Assembly (NCBI GenBank): GCA_964605235.1
Contig: CAZSBB010000032.1
Span: 1 to 64,000, forward strand
Length of the DNA: 64,000 nt
From: CAZSBB01 sp964605235
Lineage (GTDB): Bacteria > Planctomycetota > Phycisphaerae > Phycisphaerales > Phycisphaeraceae
Direction: 5' to 3'
In this document: positions 35,965 to 44,010 of the stretch, piece after piece
Numbering within the stretch: the stretch's first letter is position 1
Layout of the letters: each line of letters opens with the position of its first letter
The notes under the pieces: generated by a model
Database searches by the model: none
Seen by the model: the letters and a program-made list of their open reading frames with translations, nothing else
What the model was told of the DNA's origin: nothing
Made by a program: the position numbers and the translations under genes

Positions 35965-36645
35965 ATGAATCTCATCACCCAGACAGGATGCCTGCTCATG
36001 TTCAGCCTAGCCGCCATCGCCTGCGATCGTCCCGGCGACGCCCATGCCGCCCCCGGGGGTCCATTGCCCGCCCCCGCCCGCGACCTGCCCGCCGGGGACG
36101 CCGCCGAAGCTCGCGCGGTGTTCGCCGGCGGATGCTTCTGGTGCACCGAAGCGGTGTTTGAACAACTGCAAGGCGTCAGTGCCGTGGTCAGCGGCTACGC
36201 GGGCGGCAAAGCCGACACCGCCAACTATGATGCCGTGTGCTCCGGCCAGACCGATCACGCCGAAGCCATCGAGATCACCTATGACCCGCGCCGCATCACC
36301 TTCGGCCAACTGCTGCAGGTGTTTTTCGCCTTGCATGATCCCACGCAACTGAATCGCCAGGGCCCCGACCACGGCCGGCAATATCGCTCGGCGGTGTTCT
36401 ATCACAGCGCTCAGGAGCGCGAAGTGGCGCAGGCGTACATCGATCAGCTCAATGCCGCCAAAGCGTTTGGGCAAACGATCGTCACCACGCTCGAGCCGCT
36501 CACGAAGTTTTATTCCGCGGAGGAGTATCACCAGGATTATGTGCGCCGGCATCCCAATCAGCCGTATGTCGCCTACAACGCGCTGCCCAAGGTCGCCAAG
36601 GTGTGCAAGCTGTTTCCCAAGCTGGTCAAGCCGGAGGCGAAGTGA
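35965..36645 (+). CDS. msrA: Peptide methionine sulfoxide reductase MsrA, exported form
   Basis: A 226-residue MsrA, which reduces methionine-S-sulfoxide in oxidised proteins. AVFAGGCFWCTEAVFEQLQG holds the catalytic GCFWC motif near residue 55, followed by GYAGGK and HAEAIEITYDP. The first 20 residues (NLITQTGCLLMFSLAAIAC) look like a lipoprotein signal with an AIAC lipobox, so the enzyme probably works outside the cytoplasm. A C-terminal VCKLFPKLVK segment supplies a possible resolving Cys. The ATG at 35965 is preferred over a GTG seven codons upstream. Confidence 0.9.
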   Translation: MNLITQTGCLLMFSLAAIACDRPGDAHAAPGGPLPAPARDLPAGDAAEARAVFAGGCFWCTEAVFEQLQGVSAVVSGYAGGKADTANYDAVCSGQTDHAEAIEITYDPRRITFGQLLQVFFALHDPTQLNRQGPDHGRQYRSAVFYHSAQEREVAQAYIDQLNAAKAFGQTIVTTLEPLTKFYSAEEYHQDYVRRHPNQPYVAYNALPKVAKVCKLFPKLVKPEAK

Positions 36646-36652
36646 AACGTGC

Positions 36653-36733
36653 GGAAGAATCCCCCGGCGGAGCCGGGGGCTAACGGGCGCGGCAATTGCG
36701 CTACCCATTAGCCCCGGGATCTGCCCGGGGACC
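36653..36733. repeat. REP3 paired hairpins
   Basis: CCCCCGGCGGAGCCGGGGGC then TAACGG is followed about 30 bases later by TTAGCCCCGGG and GCCCGGGGA. Each half is a hairpin, and the halves face one another. It lies between the convergent msrA and MarC genes. A second copy is at 54.3 kb. Confidence 0.8.
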
Positions 36734-36756
36734 CGCCGTTCCCCGTGCATCCGCAC

Positions 36757-37350
36757 TCATGGCGTGTGATTGAGATACCCCTCCAGTCCGGTCATCATCA
36801 GATGCACCGCAATGATGGTCAGCAGCATGCCCATGAGGCGCTCGGCGGCGATGATGCCGCGTTCGCCCAATAGCCGTTCAACCACCGGCGCGCTGAGCAG
36901 AATCAGGAGGCTGGCGCCCCACGCCAGGGCGATCGCCTGCAGCAGGGGCAGATAGGAACCGAGTGTGCCGCCCAGCAGCATGAGGGTCGCCACCGCGCTG
37001 GGGCCCGCCAGCAGGGGGATCGCCAGGGGGACGATGAACGGTTCGCCGCGCAGCTGTTCATCGCCGAAGATCCCGCCGCGCTGCGGGAAGATCATGCGCA
37101 GCGCGATCAGGAAAATCACCACGCCACCCGCCAGTGGCAGTGCCGACGGGGCGACACCCAGCAGGCGCAGCAGGCCCGGCCCGCCGAACAACGCCGCCAG
37201 CAGCACCGCCAGGGCGATCAGGCATTCACGAAAAATAATCCACCGGCGGCGCTCGGGTGGCGCTTCCTTGAGCAGCACGGTCCACACCGGGATATTGCCC
37301 ACCGGGTCGAGCACCAGGAACAGCGTGAATGCCGCCGAGAGGACTGACAT
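36757..37350 (-). CDS. MarC/YchE-family membrane protein
   Basis: A 197-residue integral membrane protein with about six helices, matching the MarC family: LFLVLDPVGNIPVWTVLL at the start, GVVIFLIALRMIFP in the middle and FIVPLAIPLLAGPSAVATLMLL, the family hallmark, near residue 110. Despite an old link to multiple drug resistance, the transported substrate is unknown. The gene is convergent with msrA. Confidence 0.88.
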   Translation of the reverse strand: MSVLSAAFTLFLVLDPVGNIPVWTVLLKEAPPERRRWIIFRECLIALAVLLAALFGGPGLLRLLGVAPSALPLAGGVVIFLIALRMIFPQRGGIFGDEQLRGEPFIVPLAIPLLAGPSAVATLMLLGGTLGSYLPLLQAIALAWGASLLILLSAPVVERLLGERGIIAAERLMGMLLTIIAVHLMMTGLEGYLNHTP

Positions 37351-37429
37351 GGCTGCGCCTCCATCTGGTGGTATTCTACGTTGCCGGTCTGCGGCGGCGG
37401 AGACAACGCCGCAGTGAAGGAGTCAGATC

Positions 37430-37945
37430 ATGAACGCCATCGACCTTGTGCGCCGTCTGCGCCAGCACGAACGCTGGGCGTACCTGCGGCTGCTCGAAGC
37501 CGTCAAAGCGTTGACCCCGGAGCAGCAGAAGCAGGAGTTCGCCATTGGCATGGGCAGCCTGTGGAACACCGTTGTGCATCTGTATGCCGCGGATTATGTG
37601 TGGATCGAAACGCTCACGGGCAATCCCCACGCGACTTCGCCGTTTGACATTCGCTTTGAGCGCCTCGAAGACCTCGAAGCCGCCTGGCAGATTGCTGATG
37701 CCAAGTGGAAGCAGTTGCTGGACACGCTGACGGAAGCCGACCTGACCCGCCTGGTGCAGCGCACCAACTCCGTCACCAGGCTCAGCTTTTCCACGCCCAT
37801 CGGCGACGCGCTGCTGCATGTGGCGCTGCATGCCCAGTACACCACCGCGCAGGCGACCAACATGCTGCGGCAACTGGGCGTCACGCCCGCGCTCAACACC
37901 ATGCTCATCACCATGAGCCGCGAGGAGCGTGGACCGGGCCAGTAG
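37430..37945 (+). CDS. DinB-family protein
   Basis: A 171-residue four-helix-bundle protein of the DinB/YfiT type. The metal-binding histidines are likely those in NTVVHLYAADY (residue about 45) and HVALHAQYTTAQ (near residue 128). Members are often thiol-dependent transferases; no substrate can be assigned. A good ribosome site (AAGGAG) precedes the ATG. Two aldo/keto reductase genes follow with gaps of about 40 bases, so the three probably form an operon. Confidence 0.82.
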   Translation: MNAIDLVRRLRQHERWAYLRLLEAVKALTPEQQKQEFAIGMGSLWNTVVHLYAADYVWIETLTGNPHATSPFDIRFERLEDLEAAWQIADAKWKQLLDTLTEADLTRLVQRTNSVTRLSFSTPIGDALLHVALHAQYTTAQATNMLRQLGVTPALNTMLITMSREERGPGQ

Positions 37946-37985
37946 CCGCGCCTCCCGAACCCGAGTTATCCCGCAGGAGAAGCAC

Positions 37986-38906
37986 ATGAAGTACCGCATC
38001 CTGGGCGCCACGGGCCTGAAAGTTTCCGTGGTCGGCGTGGGCACCTGGCAATTCGGCGGCGAGTGGGGGCAGACCTTCACCCAGGCCGACGCCGACGCCA
38101 TCTTCGATGCCGCCCGCGCGGAAGGACTGAACCTCATCGACACCGCCGAGTGCTATGGCGATCACCTGTCCGAATCCCTCGTCGGCGGCGCCATCGCCCG
38201 CGACCGCGCGCAGTGGGTTGTCGCCACCAAGTTCGGCCACCACTTCCACGAGCCTTTCAAACGCGACATGCAGTTCACCGCTGCTCACGTGCAGCGTCAG
38301 TTGGAAGGCTCGCTCCAGGCGCTGCGCACCGACTACATCGACCTCTACCAGTTCCACTCCGGCAACGATCAGGAGTTTGCCGCCGCCGGCATGTGGGAGA
38401 TGCTCGCCAAACAAGTAAAAGCCGGCAAAATCCGCCATCTGGGCATCAGCATCGGCAGCAATGACAACCTGCATCAGACCGAGCAGGCGCCGGCCGTCAA
38501 CGCTCAGGCGATTCAAGTGGTCTACAACCGACTCGACCGCACCCCCGAGCAGCGCGTGCTGCCCGCGTGTCAGCGGCTGAATCTCGGTGTGCTGGCGCGG
38601 GTGCCGCTGGCGAGCGGTTACCTCAGCGGCAAGTACGCCCCGGACGCCAAGTTCCCCGCCAGCGATGTGCGTGGAGCGTGGCACAAGGAGGAAGAACGCC
38701 GGCGCAAGCTCGAAGAAGTCGCCCGGCTGGCGAAAACCGAAGTGCCCGCCGGGGTGCCCATGGCGCGCTGGGCGCTGGCGTGGTGCCTGCAGCATCCCGC
38801 GGTGACATGCGTGATCCCCGGCTGCCGCAGCGCGCAGCAGGTGCGCGACAATGCCGCCAGTGCCGCGCTGGAGATGGTCAGGACGGATCATCCGCAGTCG
38901 GCGTGA
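37986..38906 (+). CDS. Aldo/keto reductase (1)
   Basis: A 306-residue NADPH-dependent TIM-barrel oxidoreductase. The catalytic tetrad is visible as Asp in NLIDTAECYG, Tyr in the same motif, Lys in VVATKFG and His in LYQFHSG. The NADP-binding end includes VTCVIPGCRSAQQVRDN. CAGGAG lies 8 bases before the ATG at 37986. Substrate unknown; many planctomycete members act on sugars. Confidence 0.9.
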   Translation: MKYRILGATGLKVSVVGVGTWQFGGEWGQTFTQADADAIFDAARAEGLNLIDTAECYGDHLSESLVGGAIARDRAQWVVATKFGHHFHEPFKRDMQFTAAHVQRQLEGSLQALRTDYIDLYQFHSGNDQEFAAAGMWEMLAKQVKAGKIRHLGISIGSNDNLHQTEQAPAVNAQAIQVVYNRLDRTPEQRVLPACQRLNLGVLARVPLASGYLSGKYAPDAKFPASDVRGAWHKEEERRRKLEEVARLAKTEVPAGVPMARWALAWCLQHPAVTCVIPGCRSAQQVRDNAASAALEMVRTDHPQSA

Positions 38907-38942
38907 TTCGTCAATTCAGCATTCCCCACGCAGGAGATTCCC

Positions 38943-39842
38943 ATGGAAAAACGCATCCTCGGCCGCACCGGTCTGGCGGTCACCGTGCTCGGACATGGCG
39001 CGATGGAAGTGCGCGGCCCACGCATCTGGAACGGGCGGCCGATCACCGATGATGAAGCCCAGCGCATCCTTCATGCTGTCCTCGACGGCGGCATCAACTT
39101 CATCGACACCGCCTGGGACTACGGCTTAAGCGAGCAGTACATCGGCAAATACCTCAGCCACCGCCGCAGCGAATACATCCTCGCCACCAAGTGCGGCTGC
39201 ACCTGGGTCGACAAGGGCGATCACGACGACACGCCGCATGTCTGGACCGCTGACAACCTGCGCAAAAACATCGACGACAGCCTCACCCGCATGCGCACCG
39301 ACTACATCGACCTCTGGCAACTGCATAACCCGACGCCTGCCGATGTGGAACAGGGCGGGTTGCTCAAGGTGATGGAGGAGATCAAGGCGGCGGGCAAGGT
39401 CCGGCACATCGCCATCAGCTCGACCAGACCGCATATCGACACGTTCATTCAGTGGGGCGTTTTCGCCAGCTTTCAGATTCCCTACTCCGCGCTGGAGCGC
39501 CAGCACGAGGAGGCGATCACCGCTGCTGGGAAGAGCGGGGCGGGCGTGATCGTGCGCGGCGGGGTGGCGCGGGGTGAGCCGGGCGCAGGGCTCGGCGGCG
39601 CGCAGCGCTGGGAACTGTGGGACCGCGCCAAGCTCGATGAACTGCTGGCGCCGGGCGAAACGCGCACCAGCTTCATGCTGCGTTTCACCATCAGCCATCC
39701 GCACATGCACACCACCATCGTGGGCACCAAGAACCCGCGGCACCTGGAGGAAAACCTCAAGGCCGCCCAGGCGGGACCGCTGCCGCGCGCGGTCTATGAG
39801 CAGGCCAAAGAGCGCCTGAGCACTGCCGCCGAGGTCAAGTAG
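38943..39842 (+). CDS. Aldo/keto reductase (2)
   Basis: A 299-residue member of the same family as the gene 36 bases upstream. Active-site residues appear in INFIDTAWDYGLSE, YILATKCG and DLWQLHNP. HTTIVGTKNPRHLEENLKAA closes the cofactor site. The two reductases are only distantly alike, so this is not a recent duplication. CAGGAG precedes the ATG at 38943. Confidence 0.9.
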   Translation: MEKRILGRTGLAVTVLGHGAMEVRGPRIWNGRPITDDEAQRILHAVLDGGINFIDTAWDYGLSEQYIGKYLSHRRSEYILATKCGCTWVDKGDHDDTPHVWTADNLRKNIDDSLTRMRTDYIDLWQLHNPTPADVEQGGLLKVMEEIKAAGKVRHIAISSTRPHIDTFIQWGVFASFQIPYSALERQHEEAITAAGKSGAGVIVRGGVARGEPGAGLGGAQRWELWDRAKLDELLAPGETRTSFMLRFTISHPHMHTTIVGTKNPRHLEENLKAAQAGPLPRAVYEQAKERLSTAAEVK

Positions 39843-39893
39843 CACCGCGCGGGATGTTGACTTTGTAGCGCTGCGCCAGCACAACGGTTCTAC

Positions 39894-39977
39894 CCGCCGA
39901 CTGGCGTCGGCGGCTCTGAGGAATGCTGGGCGCCAGTGCGCATGCGCGATCTCTGAGCCGTCGACGCGAGTCGACGG
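39894..39977. repeat. Two GC-rich hairpins after the reductase genes
   Basis: CCGCCGAC/GTCGGCGG (39894-39913) and CCGTCGAC/GTCGACGG (39958-39977) are perfect 8-bp stems with 4-base loops. Neither has a T-run, so they are not classic terminators. Otherwise the 276-base gap to the next gene holds only a possible AT-rich promoter near 40027-40055. Confidence 0.55.
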
Positions 39978-40118
39978 GTCGCGTGCTTCATTTCCATCCG
40001 ACGCCAACAGCTACGAAACAAAAACGGTTGATCCCGACTAAAAACGTTATATAGTCATGCACCCCGACGTGTGCAGGGTTACTGGCTGGTTCATGCCCTT
40101 GTGATATCGGAGACTCCC

Positions 40119-42554
40119 ATGCTGCCAATGGAACGTCTGGCCGTCGCCCTGTTGCTTCTATCCACTGCGGCCGGCGTTAGCGCTGCCCGCGCCGATGACC
40201 TGGTGCTGCTGACCAATGGGCAAAGCCAGGTGCAGGTGCTGGTGGACGCCAACGCCAACGCAACCGCCGGCCGGGCGTGGGAAGGCAAAGCGGCGGAGGA
40301 TTTGGCGAAATACCTGGGCCTGCTCGGCGGGGCGCAGGTGGAAGTGCTGCGCGACGAGCCGGCGGTGGGGCAGGCGCTGGCGGGCGCTAAGCCGGTGGTC
40401 GTGGTGGGGGAACTGGCATTGCGCACGGAGCCAAGCTTGCGGACCGCGCTGCAAAAGGTCGCCAAGGCGAACCCGGTGCTGCGCGCCGACGCCATCGTGG
40501 TGCGCCGCGTGGGCAGCCGGATTTACGTCGCCGGCTCCAATGATGAAAGCCAGTACCACGCCGCGAGCTGGTTGCTCCAGCAGCTTGGTTGCCGGTGGTT
40601 CCTGCAGACGGACCTGGGCGAGTGCTTGCCGGACCCCGGCACGGTGCAGGTGGGGGCGCTGGATCACGCTTACGCCCCGCCGTTTGAAATCCGCATGTTC
40701 TGGCTGGCGTGGAACGGCGACACCACCGGCTACAACGAGTTCCTGTTCCGCAACTACATGCACAAGGAAAACGTCCCCAGCGGGCACGTCATCGGCAAGT
40801 ATGTCCAGGACCTGATTCCCCCGGGCAAGACCCAGTTCAACATTCCGGTGTCGGATCCCAAGACCGCCGCCCATGTCGCCGCCCAGTTGGAGGAAACCTA
40901 CGCCAAGGGTGAGCATGTCATGCTGGGCATGGAAGACGGCATCTACACCAGCGATTACCCCGGCGACATTGAGCTGCAGGCGGGTTTGCAGGACAAGTAT
41001 TTCCTGCAGCCGGTGCTGACCGATCCCTTCATGGCGTTCTACAACCAGGTCGCGAAAATCCTGCACACCAGGCATCCCGACAGCAAAGCGAAAATCGGCT
41101 TCCTGTCCTACGCCAACATCACCATTCCCCCGCAGCGCGACATCATCGCGCAGCCGCCGCTGGTCACGTATCTGGCGCCGATCGACATCGATCCCAACCA
41201 CGGCATCTCTGATCCGCAGTCGCCGGCGCGGCAGGAATACGGCGCGATGATGTACCGCTGGGCGCAGGTGATGCAGGGCCGGGTCGCCATCTATGACTAC
41301 GACCAGGGCATGCTGGTGTGGCGCGACATCCCCAATCCGTCGCACATGGCGTTCCGCGATGACGTCAAGCATTACCGTGATGCCGGCATCCTGGGGGTGG
41401 GCACCGAAAGCCGCGGCGCCTACGCCACCGTGTTCATCAACCTCTACCTGCGCGGCCAGCTCATGTGGAACCCCGACGCCGACGTCGCGGCGCTGCTGCG
41501 CGACTTCTACCGCAGGTTCTACGGCCCGGCGGCGCAGCCCATGGGCCAGTACTGGGACACGCTCTTTGCCGCGTGGGAAAAAACCATTGTCACCGAGCAC
41601 GAATACTTCGTCATCCCCGCCATCTACACCCCGCAGGTGATGGCGGAGTTGGCGAAGCATCACGCTGCCGCCATGCAGGCGATCGCGCCGCTGCGCGCCA
41701 AGTCGCAGCGCACCGTCAATGAAGACCGCTACGTCCAGCGGATGGACCTCGCCGAGGCGATGTGGAAAGTGCTCAAAGGCTACACCGACATGCTCGTCGC
41801 CGGCTCGACGAATGGCGACTATGTGCAGGCGGGCGCGATCGGCAAACAACTGCTGGCGGATCGGCTGGCGATGGCGAATCTGAACCCCATCCTCGGCACG
41901 CGCCTGGTCACGCCGCATCAGGGACTCAATGAACCGACCGAGCCCGGCGGCAGCGCTGCGTGGATGCCCGGCGAGGTGGCGCAGTATCTCGAACTGGCGG
42001 ACCTGCAGAACGGCAACAAGGGCAAGCTCGTCCAACTGCTTCCGCTGGAGTGGGCGGTCCGCCGCGACCCCAACGACACCGGCCTGCCCCGCGCCTGGGC
42101 GCGCTTTCCCGCCGATTTGACCTACTGGAACGCCAACCAGGGCAAGTACGATCTCTATACCCGCAAGGACTATCCCACCACCGAGTGGGAAGTGCTGCGC
42201 AGCGACCAGTACGCCCAGGCCCAGGGCGTGCGCCATCCCGACGCCCAGAGCTTCACCGGCTACCTGTGGTACAAAGCCAACTTCAACCTCACCGCCGCCC
42301 AGACCGCCGGGCCGGTGCATGTCGTGTTCCCCGGCATGTTCAACACCTGCTGGATCTACGTCAACGGCGATCTGGTGCACTACCGCAAGTTCTCCGACAT
42401 CTGGTGGCTGAGCGACTATCGCTTCCAGCTTGATGTGGACCTGACGGGCAAACTCAAGGAGGGCGCGAATGACATCACGATCCGCTTCTCCAACCCGCAC
42501 CACATGGGCGGCCTGTTCCGCCGGGCATTCCTGTATCAGCCCACGGGGTCGTAA
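40119..42554 (+). CDS. Secreted DUF4838 glycoside-hydrolase-like protein
   Basis: An 811-residue exported protein; the signal peptide ends near residue 28 (AARADD). The N-terminal 120 residues resemble the alpha-glucuronidase N-terminal domain (VVVGELALRTEPSLR, AASWLLQQLGCRWFL). The middle is a TIM-barrel-like DUF4838 region (FWLAWNGDTTGYNEFLFRNY, IGFLSYANITIPP, GVGTESRGAYATVFINLYLRGQLMWNPDAD as neighbouring blocks). The last 120 residues form a beta-sandwich like those of glycosidases (GYLWYKANFNL, CWIYVNGDLVHYR). It probably acts on a polysaccharide outside the cytoplasm; the activity is not known. GGAG lies 6 bases before the ATG at 40119. Confidence 0.82.
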   Translation: MLPMERLAVALLLLSTAAGVSAARADDLVLLTNGQSQVQVLVDANANATAGRAWEGKAAEDLAKYLGLLGGAQVEVLRDEPAVGQALAGAKPVVVVGELALRTEPSLRTALQKVAKANPVLRADAIVVRRVGSRIYVAGSNDESQYHAASWLLQQLGCRWFLQTDLGECLPDPGTVQVGALDHAYAPPFEIRMFWLAWNGDTTGYNEFLFRNYMHKENVPSGHVIGKYVQDLIPPGKTQFNIPVSDPKTAAHVAAQLEETYAKGEHVMLGMEDGIYTSDYPGDIELQAGLQDKYFLQPVLTDPFMAFYNQVAKILHTRHPDSKAKIGFLSYANITIPPQRDIIAQPPLVTYLAPIDIDPNHGISDPQSPARQEYGAMMYRWAQVMQGRVAIYDYDQGMLVWRDIPNPSHMAFRDDVKHYRDAGILGVGTESRGAYATVFINLYLRGQLMWNPDADVAALLRDFYRRFYGPAAQPMGQYWDTLFAAWEKTIVTEHEYFVIPAIYTPQVMAELAKHHAAAMQAIAPLRAKSQRTVNEDRYVQRMDLAEAMWKVLKGYTDMLVAGSTNGDYVQAGAIGKQLLADRLAMANLNPILGTRLVTPHQGLNEPTEPGGSAAWMPGEVAQYLELADLQNGNKGKLVQLLPLEWAVRRDPNDTGLPRAWARFPADLTYWNANQGKYDLYTRKDYPTTEWEVLRSDQYAQAQGVRHPDAQSFTGYLWYKANFNLTAAQTAGPVHVVFPGMFNTCWIYVNGDLVHYRKFSDIWWLSDYRFQLDVDLTGKLKEGANDITIRFSNPHHMGGLFRRAFLYQPTGS

Positions 42555-42637
42555 GCCCCGTATTCCTGCCGGCGCGGCAACAAGGAGTCGATGCTCCCGA
42601 CGACCTGGCTGCAGGGCAAACGCATTTGCTGTCTTGT

Positions 42638-42730
42638 ACGCGCCCCGCGCGTGAGCCCGGGGTTGCGGCGCAGCCGCAGCGGGGTGACGCCAGGAAAGCA
42701 ACCCCTCCCTCACGGTCGGGGCTCGTTCAG
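42638..42730 (+). repeat. Composite REP5 element, intergenic copy
   Basis: CGCCCCGCGCGTGAGCCCGG, a GTTGCGGCGCAGCCGC core, and a CCTCCCTCACGGTCGGGGCT end then CGTTCAG repeat, in the same order, the blocks found inside mfd at 27412-27507. Around it the gap 42555-42821 holds no supported gene. Confidence 0.85.
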
Positions 42731-42821
42731 CACAGGAGGTCCGGGGTACATGCGTTTGCCCTGGACCTGGATGGTGCGTGCTGGCAATCCCTGAGCCGGC
42801 GCATTAGAATGCTGCGCTGCC

Positions 42822-42904
42822 GGCCGCGTGCCAGAGTGGACTAATGGGGCGGATTGCAAATCCGTTGGCGTAAGCCATCGTCGGTTCGAATCCGACCGCG
42901 GCCT
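42822..42904 (+). tRNA. tRNA-Cys (GCA) with a long variable arm
   Basis: The acceptor stem GGCCGCG/CGCGGCC pairs perfectly (42822-42828 with 42897-42903), with discriminator T at 42904. The anticodon stem GCGGA/TCCGT encloses TTGCAAA, giving anticodon GCA. The T-arm GTCGG-TTCGAAT-CCGAC is perfect. Between anticodon stem and T-stem are 14 bases, TGGCGTAAGCCATC, which form a TGGC/GCCA hairpin. That is a class II-type variable arm, unlike the short one of E. coli tRNA-Cys. Anticodon GCA and U73 are cysteine identity elements. CCA is not encoded. Confidence 0.92.
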
Positions 42905-42913
42905 TTCACCAGC

Positions 42914-42941
42914 CTCGCCTTGTGCGGGGCTTTTTGTTTTT
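42914..42941 (+). terminator. Intrinsic terminator after tRNA-Cys
   Basis: GCCTCGC and GCGGGGC form a 7-bp stem (one G-T pair) with a 5-base loop, followed by TTTTTGTTTTT. From here to 43075 nothing more is seen. Confidence 0.8.
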
Positions 42942-43075
42942 CCGGATTCCCCACGCTGGCGTCGTTCAGGTGCGCTGGCGCGCCTCAATGACGATGCGGG
43001 CCTGGCGGCGACGGCATTCCGGCTCCGCTGCGTCAAGGTGTGCACAGTGCTGGCGTTGCCGCGGTCGGCAGCGGC

Positions 43076-43801
43076 TCAGGCGCGGTCGAAGGTTTCCCGC
43101 ACCACGCGCGCCAGGTCGATCAGCAGCGGCTGGGCGTTGCCGACATACGACGAGCCGTGCATCACCGCCAGGGTTTGCGGCCCCAGTTCCGCCAGGTTGC
43201 GGAGCACGCCGTCGGTCTGGCGGGTGTAGGGCAGATAGCCGGCGAGCGGACCCTGCTGCATCTGCCGCATGGCTTTCTGGGTGGGCCCGATCAGGTCCCC
43301 GGAGGTGACTGGGGCGACATCGCCGAAGTGGTGGAACAGGTCGGAGCAGAACAATGTCCGGCGGGTTTCCTCAAACAGCAACCCCGCGTCCCAGCCGTGC
43401 GGGATGTGCGGCGAATGGCAGAAGCGGAAGCGATATTGCCCCGTTGTCAGCACATCATCAGGCAGCAGGCCCAGGGCAGGACGAAGGGCGAAGTCATCGA
43501 CATTCACCAACTTGCCCAGGAAGGAACAGACCGGCTGGGCATGGGGTGCGAGTTCAAGCCAGTGGTTCAGACCTCCCACTTCATCGGATTCAAAATGGCT
43601 CCATGCAATGTGCCGCAGCGTGGTGGGATCGATCAGTTTCGCCACCGCTTCGCGGAGCGTCGGAAACAGGCGCTGGAGCCCGGCATGAAAAAGCAGCGGC
43701 TGCTCGTCGCGCACGAGAAAGTGATTGAACTGCATGTCGATTTCCGGCACGTAGATCGACAGGCGAAAGAGGTCAGGCGCGATTTCATGGATGGCGGCCA
43801 T
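43076..43801 (-). CDS. MBL-fold metallo-hydrolase (ODP-like)
   Basis: A 241-residue metallo-beta-lactamase-fold protein. SHFESDEVGGLNHW is the HxExDxxG dinuclear-metal motif of the oxygen-reductase-like (ODP/flavodiiron) branch; HIPHGWDAGLLFEE, LFCSDLFHHFGD and AVMHGSSYVG supply the remaining ligands. No flavodoxin domain is attached. Possible roles include oxygen or NO-linked redox chemistry, but this is family inference. GAGGTG lies 6 bases before the ATG at 43799-43801. Confidence 0.85.
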   Translation of the reverse strand: MAAIHEIAPDLFRLSIYVPEIDMQFNHFLVRDEQPLLFHAGLQRLFPTLREAVAKLIDPTTLRHIAWSHFESDEVGGLNHWLELAPHAQPVCSFLGKLVNVDDFALRPALGLLPDDVLTTGQYRFRFCHSPHIPHGWDAGLLFEETRRTLFCSDLFHHFGDVAPVTSGDLIGPTQKAMRQMQQGPLAGYLPYTRQTDGVLRNLAELGPQTLAVMHGSSYVGNAQPLLIDLARVVRETFDRA

Positions 43802-44010
43802 GGAGCACCTCGGTGAAAGGGGGATGGGGTCCAGGCGGCGCAGCAAAACCCCGCCCCTGGTGAAGCTGGCGTTGGAATATGCCCAGCGGCAACCGCTGGC
43901 AGAATGCTCGGCGAGCACGGGCAGAGGGAAAACGCCTGGAGCCGCTGCGTCGTCAATGGGAGCGTCCCGTCAGGAGCAACGCCCCGAGAAAGCCCGCGTC
44001 AAGGCGGCGA

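Noticed and set aside
39894..39977. The two GC-rich hairpins as terminators
   Set aside because: Neither is followed by a T-run on either strand.
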